Source of the DNA: an uncultured Clostridia bacterium
GTDB taxonomy: Bacteria; Bacillota_A; Clostridia; TANB77; CAG-508
DNA length: 5,264 nucleotides
Direction: 5' to 3'
NCBI GenBank assembly: GCA_949747745.1
Contig: CATKFT010000235.1
Location: 1 to 5,264, forward strand
The notes beneath the pieces are model-generated. The model saw only the letters and a program-made list of their open reading frames with translations, was not told where the DNA came from and made no database searches. Numbering within the stretch: the stretch's first letter is position 1; every line of letters begins with the position of its first letter. This document shows, piece by piece, positions 1 to 5,264 of this stretch. A program made the position numbers and the translations under genes.

Positions 1-51
1 AAAGTGTTAGATTATAGAAAAACGATAATTTAAATATAAAAAACAATGCTT

Positions 52-77
52 GTAGGGGCGCCCTTCGGGCGTCCGCC
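52..77. repeat. GC-rich hairpin repeat upstream of pyrB
   Basis: A short GC-rich island stands out in otherwise AT-rich DNA. GGGCGCCC at 56-63 pairs with GGGCGTCC at 67-74 around a TTC loop, giving 8 pairs, one of them G-T. The flanks GTAGG and CGCC look like the ends of short dispersed GTAGGGGCG...CGCCC-type repeats that I recall from many Clostridia-like genomes; that link is from memory. It lies about 40 bases before the pyrB start. It has no T-tract and does not match a PyrR-binding or pyrimidine attenuator layout. It is probably a small non-autonomous repeat, or possibly the terminator of a gene to the left. Confidence 0.6.
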
Positions 78-118
78 ATAAGTAGAAATATTATAAAATA
101 ATAAAGGGAGGAAAAAAT

Positions 119-1045
119 ATGTTAAGACATGTATTAAGTGCAGGACAGTATACTAGAGAAAGTTTAGAGGATGTATTTAATTTAGCAAGTAAAATAAAGC
201 AAAATCCAGAAAAATATTCAAAAGCAATTGAAGGTAAAATTGTAGCAACAATGTTTTATGAGCCAAGCACAAGAACAAGACTTTCATTTGAAACAGCAGT
301 ATTAAGATTAGGAGGACAAGTTATATCAACAGAAAATGCATCATCAAACTCTTCTGTAAAAAAAGGAGAAACATTAAAAGATACAGTTAGAGTATTACAA
401 AAATATGCAGATGCTATTGTTATTAGACATAGTGACATAAACTCAGCAACAGATGCAGCAAGTGTTGCAAATGTTCCAATATTAAATGCAGGAAGTGGTA
501 AAGGAGAACATCCTACACAAGCATTATTAGACATGTATACGATAAGGGAAAAAAGAGGAAAAATAGATGGAGTTAAAGTAGCAATTTTAGGAGATTTAGT
601 ATATGGAAGAACAATACATTCTTTAATAAAATTATTAGCATTATATGATGATGTTGAAATATATGGACTAAGTAAAAAGGATTTCATGCTTCCACAAGAA
701 TATATTGATTTCTTAAAAGAAAAAAACATAAATTATACAATATGTAATAGCTTTAATGATATTCCAAAAGATATTGATGTAATGTATCACACAAGAATTC
801 AGCAAGAAAGATTTGAAGGAGATTTTGGAAAAGAAGAATATATTATAAATAAACAAGTATTAAGTAATTTCTCTGAGAATACAATAGTATTACATCCATT
901 ACCAAGAACAGGAGAAATATCAGAAGATATAGATGATGACCCAAGGGCTCTATATTTTGAACAAGCAGGTAATGGCTTATATGTGCGTATGGGTTTGCTA
1001 TTACAAGCATTTAATAAAGAGCATATAAAATATTATATTGAATAA
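119..1045 (+). CDS. pyrB: Aspartate carbamoyltransferase, catalytic chain
   Basis: This enzyme joins carbamoyl phosphate to L-aspartate to give N-carbamoyl-aspartate, the committed step of pyrimidine synthesis, in the cytoplasm. The 308 residues match the length of the E. coli catalytic chain. Carbamoyl-phosphate motif STRTR is at 50-54, the 80s loop KKGETL at 81-86 (K82 as catalytic Lys), RH at 103-104, HPTQ at 131-134, GRTIHS at 163-168, TRIQ at 225-228, and HPLPR at 259-263. All main active-site residues are present. The ATG follows AAAGGGAGG (103-111) by 7 bases. No pyrI regulatory chain or other pyr gene follows; the next gene is a fic remnant. No attenuator is visible upstream. The family call is secure. 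Whether it works as a bare trimer or with a PyrI encoded elsewhere cannot be seen here. Confidence 0.97.
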   Translation: MLRHVLSAGQYTRESLEDVFNLASKIKQNPEKYSKAIEGKIVATMFYEPSTRTRLSFETAVLRLGGQVISTENASSNSSVKKGETLKDTVRVLQKYADAIVIRHSDINSATDAASVANVPILNAGSGKGEHPTQALLDMYTIREKRGKIDGVKVAILGDLVYGRTIHSLIKLLALYDDVEIYGLSKKDFMLPQEYIDFLKEKNINYTICNSFNDIPKDIDVMYHTRIQQERFEGDFGKEEYIINKQVLSNFSENTIVLHPLPRTGEISEDIDDDPRALYFEQAGNGLYVRMGLLLQAFNKEHIKYYIE

Positions 1046-1063
1046 AAATAAACCAAAGCTTAC

Positions 1064-1103
1064 AAAAAATTATACATATTTTCAAAACATGTATAATTTT
1101 TTT
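1064..1103 (+). terminator. Candidate pyrB terminator, AT-rich 14-bp inverted repeat
   Basis: The arm at 1064-1077 (AAAAAATTATACAT) is the perfect reverse complement of 1089-1102, with an 11-base loop. The right arm ends in a run of seven T at 1097-1103, 19 bases after the pyrB stop. Shape and place suit a Rho-independent terminator, but the stem has a single G-C pair. The same arms form the first pair of half-sites in the array at 1070-1158, so the repeat may be a protein binding site instead, or both. Confidence 0.45.
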
Positions 1104-1158
1104 GACTTTTTATACATATTTTATTGAAAATGTATAAAATTTATGATAATTTATACAT
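1070..1158. promoter_or_regulatory. Array of five TTATACAT half-sites in alternating orientation
   Basis: TTATACAT occurs at 1070-1077, 1110-1117 and 1151-1158, and its reverse complement ATGTATAA at 1089-1096 and 1130-1137. Starts are 19, 21, 20 and 21 bases apart, near two DNA helical turns. The first two plus-orientation copies share a longer TTATACATATTTT. The last copy abuts the GGAGG ribosome binding site of the fic gene. TTGACT (1102-1107) and TTGAAA (1124-1129) could be -35 boxes, but no well-spaced -10 could be fixed. The layout suggests an operator for a dimeric regulator binding side by side. Self-binding by the winged-helix Fic protein is an inference from position only. Confidence 0.55.
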
Positions 1159-1174
1159 ATGGAGGTTAAAATTT

Positions 1175-1992
1175 ATGAAATTAGAAATGCTACCATATGA
1201 AAATATTGATTTAAAAACAAATAAAATCTTGGAACGATTAACATTATCTTCAAGAGCATTAGCAGAACTGAAAGGATATGCAAATACTATTCCAAATATG
1301 CATATTCTAATAAATGCTGTAACTATCAATGAGGCAAAAGATAGTAGCGCCATTGAAAATATAAACCTCCTCAAAATGAGCAAGAAATAAGAAAATATCT
1401 AAAAAATCTGGAAGATTTTATTAATAATAGTGAAGACAGTATAGATCCATTAATAAAGGTTTGTTTGATACATTATCAATTTGAAAGTATTCACCCTTTT
1501 TATGATGGAAATGGACGAACTGGAAGAATATTAAATATTCTGTATCTTGTGTTAAATAAATTAATTGATAGTCCAATTCTATACTTAAGCAAATATATAA
1601 ATAAAACTAAACAAGAATATTATAAATTATTTAATGAAGTTAGAGATAATAATAATTTTGAAGATTGGATTTTATACATCTTAAAAGGTGTTGAAATTAC
1701 TTCTAAAGAAACAATAGAACTAATTGAGAAAATTCAAACTGAAATGCAAAATTACAAAGAGGAATTTAGAAGTAAACTACCTAAAATTTATTCAAAAGAA
1801 CTATTAGCAAGTCTATTTTATGAAGTTTATACAAAGATATCGTACATAGAAAAGGCATGTGATGTTACAAGAATTACAGCCGCTTCATATTTAAATCAAC
1901 TAGAGGAAATAGGACTTTTAGAATCTGAAAAAATTGGTAGAGAAAAGATATATAAAAATATTAGATTAATAAAATTATTGTCAGATAACTAG
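1175..1992 (+). pseudogene. Fic-family protein with C-terminal winged helix, internally deleted and frameshifted
   Basis: Fic proteins usually transfer AMP from ATP to a protein hydroxyl. The ATG at 1175 follows GGAGG (1161-1165) by 9 bases. The first part encodes a Fic N-terminal domain ending in SSAIEN (57-62), the (S/T)xxxE(G/N) inhibitory motif, then shifts frame at about 1361-1366 and stops at 1388-1390. A second frame is open from 1357: PPQNEQEI, then IHYQFESIHPFYDGNGRTGR with the catalytic HPFxDGNGRxGR at 1492-1527, then a helical stretch and a winged-helix-like C-terminus (about 1790-1980). In full-length relatives I recall some 80-100 residues between these parts, covering helices and the flap before PP. 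They are absent here, so this is a deletion of a length not divisible by three, unlike the CGG-type shifts elsewhere. A TTG at 1465 could start a short Fic core, but only a weak AAAGG precedes it. Confidence 0.85.
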
Positions 1993-2040
1993 TATTTATC
2001 GAGTAGTTAGAATTTTTATTTTAGGATAAATTTATTAAAA

Positions 2041-2057
2041 GGAGGTAATTAAAGTTG
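2041..2057 (+). promoter_or_regulatory. Ribosome binding site deciding a TTG start
   Basis: AAAAGGAGG ends at 2045, and a TTG codon at 2055-2057 follows after 9 bases. No ATG or GTG in this frame is as well placed, so TTG is taken as the start of the 245-residue gene. Confidence 0.8.
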
Positions 2058-2792
2058 TTTAATTTATTTAAAAAGAAAGAAGAAAACAATAACAGTAAAA
2101 AATATAGTTTTGATGAAATGTGTATAACATGTAGACATATATTAGAAGATAATAAACCTATTTTATATATTAAAAGAGAGGCAAAAGATGGAAGATATCA
2201 ATTTTTATGTAAAAATTATAACCATGATGATACGGAAACAAGAGTTATTGAAATTGAAGAGATCATAAAAAAAGATAAAGAAATTGAAAGAATATTGCCT
2301 TTAGAACTAGGAACAGAATTAAAGAGACAATATATTAGTGGCAAAGGATTAAAACTTAAAAAATTTATACAAGATGGTATCAACAATATAATTCATAAAG
2401 ATATAAAAGATAATAAAGTTTTGATGACACAGTTATATAATAACGGTGAAATAGTGTATTATAATGGTAGGAATGGTACATGGTTTGACTGGGACGTTAA
2501 TGGTAAAACAAGTTGGTTTACAGTTTGTTTTAATGATAAAAAAAGAATGGGATATATAAGTATTGCAGTTTTTAAAGATGGATCTGTTAGTGGATATAAA
2601 TGGGGAAATTATGGCAAAGATGAAGCAGAAAGTATTTCTTTAGGGAAGTTAAGTATAGAAGACACAGAATATTTTGTAAGATTATTGTTACAACAAACGG
2701 ATGATAAAAAAAATTTTGATATAAATATAGATGATATAAATTGGGAAACACCTATATTTTTAGAACCATTGGAAAGCACAGAAGAATCATAA
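2055..2792 (+). CDS. Hypothetical protein with CxxCRH N-terminal domain
   Basis: I do not recognise a named family with confidence. The 245 residues begin with a basic segment (FNLFKKKE), then an N-terminal block of about residues 20-92: CITCRH at 23-28, PILYIKRE, YQFLC at 48-52, NHDD at 56-59, a basic/acidic helix and LPLELGTELKR. This resembles a C-R-H...W/Y-Q-F-L-C pattern seen in bacterial hypothetical proteins and loosely DUF2185/Imm33-type immunity domains; that is a weak likeness. C23, C26, H28, C52 and H57 could bind metal, but this is untested. The second half (about 122-230) is rich in aromatic residues and beta-like (GTWFDWDVNGKTSWFTV, FKDGSVSGYKWGNYG) and ends in acidic FDINIDDINW. 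No signal peptide or membrane segment is seen. It stands 62 bases after the fic remnant and may share its transcript. Its three CGG trinucleotides are all out of frame. Confidence 0.8.
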   Translation: MFNLFKKKEENNNSKKYSFDEMCITCRHILEDNKPILYIKREAKDGRYQFLCKNYNHDDTETRVIEIEEIIKKDKEIERILPLELGTELKRQYISGKGLKLKKFIQDGINNIIHKDIKDNKVLMTQLYNNGEIVYYNGRNGTWFDWDVNGKTSWFTVCFNDKKRMGYISIAVFKDGSVSGYKWGNYGKDEAESISLGKLSIEDTEYFVRLLLQQTDDKKNFDINIDDINWETPIFLEPLESTEES

Positions 2793-2842
2793 TAGAATAA
2801 TGTTTGCGAGCATTGTTACTCCATTTAGAAACTAATAGTAAA

Positions 2843-2999
2843 TTAATTATTATCTGAATCTAAAACAGATAAAGTGGCTAATGTATCTCCGAAGTTGAGT
2901 AAAAAAAACAGATAAAAAATTTAATTCATCTTGAGTTTTATCTTTTGCAATTGAACAAGCAATAAGAGAAATAAAAGTTACAAACTCACAATTTTTCAT
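2843..2999 (-). CDS. Small DUF6774-like protein, interrupted by one +1 shift at CGG
   Basis: Reading left from ATG at 2999 gives MKNCEFVTFISLIACSIAKD, then KTQDELNFLSVFFTQL, then CGG AGA and an unrelated tail ending at TAA 2850-2852 (49 residues). Skipping the C at 2891 gives GDTLATLSVLDSDNN and a stop at 2843-2845, 51 residues in all. An M-x-x-C start, a small helical core with IA-SIAK, and an FTQLGDTLAT block match small Clostridia proteins I recall as DUF6774; function unknown. An in-frame ATG at 3011 lies too close to AGGAAAGG (3013-3020), so 2999 is preferred. The protein has no signal peptide. Either the gene is recoded at CGG or it carries a one-base insertion; the sequence on both sides is otherwise uncorrupted. 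Confidence 0.72.
2888..2891 (-). other. CGG-A shift site 1 (small gene)
   Basis: In the frame of the small gene, CTT is followed by CGG A GAT. Dropping the C at 2891 gives CTT GGA GAT (Leu-Gly-Asp) and restores QLGDTLAT. The exact frame before and after is supported by family-like sequence, so the extra base lies between CTT and GGA. Confidence 0.8.
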
Positions 3000-3077
3000 A
3001 ATTAAATTCATTCCTTTCCTATTTTGCTTGCAAGGGACACATAGAAAAATTTCAAAACTAAATATCTCTTTTTGAAT

Positions 3078-3083
3078 ATTATA
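3078..3083 (-). promoter_or_regulatory. Possible -10 box for the small gene
   Basis: TATAAT lies on the minus strand 78 bases before the ATG at 2999. The -35 region 17 bases upstream (ATAACT, 3106-3101) matches the consensus poorly and falls inside the hairpin at 3089-3132. A TG stands two bases before the box. The -10 is perfect, but the promoter as a whole is weakly supported. Confidence 0.35.
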
Positions 3084-3088
3084 TGCAA

Positions 3089-3132
3089 TAACTCTAATTT
3101 AGTTATTATCAATAATAGCTAAATTAGAGTTA
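3089..3132 (-). terminator. 20-bp hairpin after the oxidoreductase gene
   Basis: Arms 3089-3108 and 3113-3132 pair along 20 positions with one T-G wobble (3103/3118) and a four-base loop (3109-3112). The outer 14 pairs (TAACTCTAATTTAG and its complement) are perfect. The hairpin starts 10 bases beyond the oxidoreductase stop. Past it, on the minus strand, come TTGCATATAAT rather than a clean T-run, so termination is likely from place and stem length, but not classical. It could act on transcripts from both sides, although on the plus strand A-rich DNA follows it. Confidence 0.6.
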
Positions 3133-3142
3133 AAATATATAA

Positions 3143-4652
3143 TTAATCTAAATCAATAACATCCAAATCCTTAATACTAGGATCATACAAAGATTTACCA
3201 GTATAACTAAACCTAGAACCATGGCATGGGCAATCCCATGTCTTTTCTAAATTATTAAAAGAAAGTTCACATCCAAGGTGAGAACAAATAGGTTTTATAC
3301 CATAAACTTTACCGTGAAATATCCTTATAAACACCAATTTTTGAACCATTAACACTAAGAATTTTTCCCTCATCTCTACCAATATTATTTAATGTATCAG
3401 CAGGAATTTTGAACTTATCAATAACTAAAGAAGTAGAAACTTGCTTTAACATATTTACAAATTCAGTACCATTTTTAACAGGCTTAAATCTAGTAGAAAG
3501 GAAAATATCAGAATAAGGATTTTTTCTTTCTAAAATCATGTCACAAATAATATTTGCAGCCACATTTGAAGTTGTCATGCCCCATTTTTTAAAACCTGTT
3601 GCAACATAAAAATTAGGCATCGTATTTGAAAACTCACCAATATATGGAATTTTATCTAATGAAACACAATCCTCTGTATTCCATCTAAAAACAACTTTAC
3701 TATCTGAATATAAAGATTTAGCAACATTTTCCAAATCATTATAACAATTAGATAAATCAAGTTTATCACCAACCTTATGGCTAGAACCACCAACCAAAAG
3801 AATTTTTTTATCATTATAATAAGCAGTTCTGAAAGAATAAATAGGCGATTTAGTAGTAATATACATACCATCAAAAAGAGGAGAATTTGTTTCTACGCCA
3901 ATAATGTAAGATGCTTCTTGGTACATCTTTAAAAAGTAAAAACCGAGGAACATTAATAATAGGATAATGGCTTGCAAGAACAACATATTTAGAAGTAACA
4001 TGAAAATCATTTGTATAAGTAACATATTGTTCAGAATCCCTTTTAATATCATAAACTTTAGAATTTTCATAAATTTTGCCATGATTATTAGTTATAGAGT
4101 TACACAAACCATGTAAATATTTTAGAGAATTAAACTGAGCCTGATGTGGAAATTTGATACCAGCTAACCCTTTAAAAGGTAAAGAAAAATCAGTAACAAA
4201 CTCAGCATTAAAACCTATAGAATTTACAGCTAAAACCTCAGTTTTAATCTTATCAACTTCCTCAGGCAAATTAGTAAAAACATAATTATCTTGAAACTCA
4301 AAGTCACAATCAATATTTTCAGTATCAATAATTTCTTTTATATTAGAAATAGCCTTTTCATTAGCATCCAAATAGCCTTTGGCAAAATCTTTAGAATAAG
4401 TATTAATAAGATAATCATAAAAAAGACCATGCCCAGAAGTAATTTTTCCGAGTAGTATTTCCGAGTAGTATGATGTCCAATAATATCCTTTTCCAAAACA
4501 CAAACTTTTAAACCAGATTTTGCAAGCATATAAGCAGTACTTATACCAGTAATACCACCACCAACAACACAAACATCAACAAAAATATCTTTATCTAAAG
4601 AATTATAACTATTCCTTATACTTTTAACAGAATCAATCCATAAAGAATTCAT
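3143..4652 (-). CDS. FAD-dependent oxidoreductase with C-terminal Rieske domain, interrupted by four +1 shifts at CGG
   Basis: This belongs to the DAO-type FAD oxidoreductases with a fused Rieske [2Fe-2S] domain (like B. subtilis YhfW); the substrate is unknown. ATG 4652 follows AAGGGAGG (4660-4667) by 7 bases. Read straight, translation would stop after 104 residues. Skipping one C at 4463, 4450, 3945 and 3314 gives one frame of 501 residues ending at TAA 3143-3145, close to family length. The restored protein has VVGGGITG (29-36) for FAD, E54 for the FAD ribose, TTGNTTGKITSGHG (62-75), YVVLASHYP, VATGFKKWGMT near the FAD end, and Rieske ligands C455, H457, C473 and H476 within CSHLGC and CPCHGSRF. 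Each skipped C precedes a Gly codon: G64, G68, G236, G446. No stop, deletion or other lesion is seen. It is either a recoded live gene, a pseudogene with four like insertions, or a sequencing artefact. Confidence 0.85.
3311..3314 (-). other. CGG-T shift site 5 (before the Rieske domain)
   Basis: TCA is followed by CGG and then TAA if read straight, which would end the protein just before the Rieske domain. Skipping the C at 3314 gives TCA GGT AAA GTT (Ser-Gly-Lys-Val) and continues into YGIKPICSHLGC. Confidence 0.85.
3942..3945 (-). other. CGG-T shift site 4 (middle of the oxidoreductase)
   Basis: CCT is followed by CGG TTT TTA. Skipping the C at 3945 gives CCT GGT TTT TAC (Pro-Gly-Phe-Tyr) and continues as FLKMYQEASYIIG, as expected after the ASHYP motif of this family. 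Confidence 0.85.
4447..4450 (-). other. CGG-A shift site 3 (oxidoreductase, second of a pair)
   Basis: After the shift at 4463, the new frame reads GGA AAT ACT ACT and meets CGG again at 4450-4448. Skipping this C gives GGA AAA ATT ACT (G68-K-I-T) and continues into SGHGLFYDY. Relatives I recall often have Ala, not Gly, at this position. Confidence 0.8.
4460..4463 (-). other. CGG-A shift site 2 (oxidoreductase, first of a pair)
   Basis: Codon 64 of the frame from ATG 4652 is CGG after CAT CAT ACT ACT. Skipping the C at 4463 gives GGA AAT ACT ACT (G64-N-T-T), matching the TTGxTT motif of this family. Together with site 3 it lies in a 13-base tandem repeat, ATACTACTCGGAA twice. Confidence 0.85.
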
Positions 4653-4659
4653 AAAAAAA

Positions 4660-4667
4660 CCTCCCTT
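4660..4667 (-). promoter_or_regulatory. Ribosome binding site of the oxidoreductase
   Basis: AAGGGAGG on the minus strand is followed after 7 bases by ATG at 4652. It fixes the start there rather than at the in-frame ATG at 4727, which would add 25 residues with no ribosome binding site. Confidence 0.85.
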
Positions 4668-4700
4668 ATTAACAGTATTACCAATAAGAGAAATTTTAAC

Positions 4701-4706
4701 ATTATA
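4701..4706 (-). promoter_or_regulatory. Possible -10 box for the oxidoreductase
   Basis: TATAAT lies on the minus strand in the 94-base gap between rlmH and the oxidoreductase, 48 bases before the ATG. No good -35 lies 16-18 bases upstream (TAATGT at 17), so a separate promoter is only possible. Readthrough from rlmH is the alternative, since no terminator is seen in the gap. Confidence 0.35.
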
Positions 4707-4746
4707 GTTTCCAAAAAGTAAATACATTATTTTTTAGAAGATTTTA

Positions 4747-5229
4747 TTACCAATGATAAGTCTCATTTTTAGAAATTTTAAAAGCTCTAAACAATTGCTC
4801 TAATAAAAATACACGAATTAATTGATGAGGAAAAGTCATTTTAGAAAAGCAAAGTTTCTCATTTGAAATATTAAGAACATCATTAGTTAAGCCCAAAGTG
4901 CCACCAATAATAAAAGTGATATTACTATTAAAATTAAGCCCAATATCATCAATTTTCCTAGAAAACTCTACGGAAGAAAGCTCATTACCTGTTAAATCTA
5001 ATGAAATAACATAAGAATCCTTTTTTATATGTTCTAAAATTCTAACACACTCTTTTTCTTTTATATCAGCTATAATAGAAGAATTAAGTTTATTAGGAAG
5101 CTTTTCATCAGGAAGCTCTATAAATTTTAAATTACAATATTTAGACAACCTTTTAGAATATTCTATTAGAGCATTTTTTAAATAATCTTCTTTAATTTTC
5201 CCAATACAAATAATATTAATACAAATCAA
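4747..5229 (-). CDS. rlmH: 23S rRNA (pseudouridine1915-N3)-methyltransferase
   Basis: RlmH is a SPOUT-class methyltransferase that uses S-adenosylmethionine to methylate pseudouridine 1915 in helix 69 of 23S rRNA on the 70S ribosome. The 160 residues are full family length. SISLDLTGNELSS-like segment (LDLTGNELSS at 77-86), the SAM-binding knot loop FIIGGTLGL at 106-114, and FPHQLIRVFLLEQLFRAF at 133-150 are in the usual order, and the protein ends in ETYHW where relatives end in a YH-x tail. The start is TTG at 5229, 9 bases after GGAGG (5239-5243); no better start lies nearby. There is no frameshift and no CGG triplet in the gene. It lies upstream of the oxidoreductase in the same direction. 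Confidence 0.96.
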   Translation of the reverse strand: MICINIICIGKIKEDYLKNALIEYSKRLSKYCNLKFIELPDEKLPNKLNSSIIADIKEKECVRILEHIKKDSYVISLDLTGNELSSVEFSRKIDDIGLNFNSNITFIIGGTLGLTNDVLNISNEKLCFSKMTFPHQLIRVFLLEQLFRAFKISKNETYHW

Positions 5230-5243
5230 AAAACAATACCTCC
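5227..5243 (-). promoter_or_regulatory. Ribosome binding site deciding the TTG start of rlmH
   Basis: GGAGG at 5243-5239 on the minus strand is followed after 9 bases by TTG at 5229-5227, in frame with the conserved N-terminus INIICIGKIKE. The promoter lies in or beyond the last 20 bases of the window and cannot be called. Confidence 0.8.
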
Positions 5244-5264
5244 AAATTTTTATAAATATAAAAT

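Noticed and set aside
256..729. Long open frame on the minus strand within pyrB
   Set aside because: It lies wholly antisense to pyrB, has no ribosome binding site and gives low-complexity sequence; it is a shadow of the AT-rich gene.
1672..1679. A sixth TTATACAT inside the fic gene
   Set aside because: It encodes LYI of the Fic helix, stands alone and breaks the 20-bp spacing, so it is probably chance in AT-rich DNA.
1465..1992. Fic C-terminal part as an independent gene from TTG 1465
   Set aside because: It has no convincing ribosome binding site, and the same frame carries conserved Fic sequence upstream of the TTG, so it is a fragment of the broken gene.
2796..2817. Short inverted repeat AATAATG...CATTGTT after the 2055-2792 gene
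   Set aside because: It has only seven pairs with one wobble, an eight-base loop and no T-run; too weak to call a terminator.
3656..3874. Open frame on the minus strand inside the oxidoreductase
   Set aside because: It reads as hydrophobic filler (many I, L, V) in a frame other than the restored one and has no family-like motif.
3143..4652. Plain pseudogene by random decay for the oxidoreductase
   Set aside because: All four lesions are the same +C before a Gly codon, no stop or deletion is present, and the restored frame keeps every expected motif. It is not excluded, but it is not the first reading.

Overview
The window is strongly AT-rich. It has AGGAGG-type ribosome binding sites, some TTG starts, arginine encoded mostly by AGA, and genes resembling those of Clostridia. 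An AT-rich Firmicute, probably a gut or uncultured Clostridia-like organism, is the best guess; the sequence does not fix the species.

Plus strand, 1-2792. A short GC-rich hairpin repeat (about 52-77) precedes pyrB (119-1045, aspartate carbamoyltransferase catalytic chain, intact). The pyrB/fic spacer holds five TTATACAT half-sites in alternating orientation about 20 bp apart. Next is a Fic-family (AMPylation-type) gene with a C-terminal winged helix (1175-1992). It has lost an internal block and its frame, so it is a pseudogene. A 245-residue protein of unknown function follows (2055-2792).

Minus strand, 5229-2843, read right to left: rlmH (5229-4747, intact), a YhfW-like FAD-dependent oxidoreductase with a C-terminal Rieske [2Fe-2S] domain (4652-3143), a 20-bp-stem hairpin (3132-3089), and a small DUF6774-like gene (2999-2843) that a simple ORF search misses.

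Main observation. The oxidoreductase and the small gene are broken by five frameshifts, all of one kind. At each, the frame in use meets the codon CGG followed by A or T. Skipping the C gives GGA or GGT (Gly) and restores the conserved protein. Correcting the four in the oxidoreductase gives exactly 501 residues with FAD and Rieske motifs intact. Correcting the one in the small gene gives 51 residues ending in the expected QLGDTLAT-type block. These five are the only CGG triplets on the minus strand between 2843 and 5229. No gene here uses CGG in frame as a normal arginine codon; the three CGG trinucleotides in the 2055-2792 gene are all out of frame. This fits +1 recoding at an unassigned or starved CGG codon (CGGN read as one residue, probably Gly) better than random decay. 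A systematic sequencing or assembly error is the main alternative.
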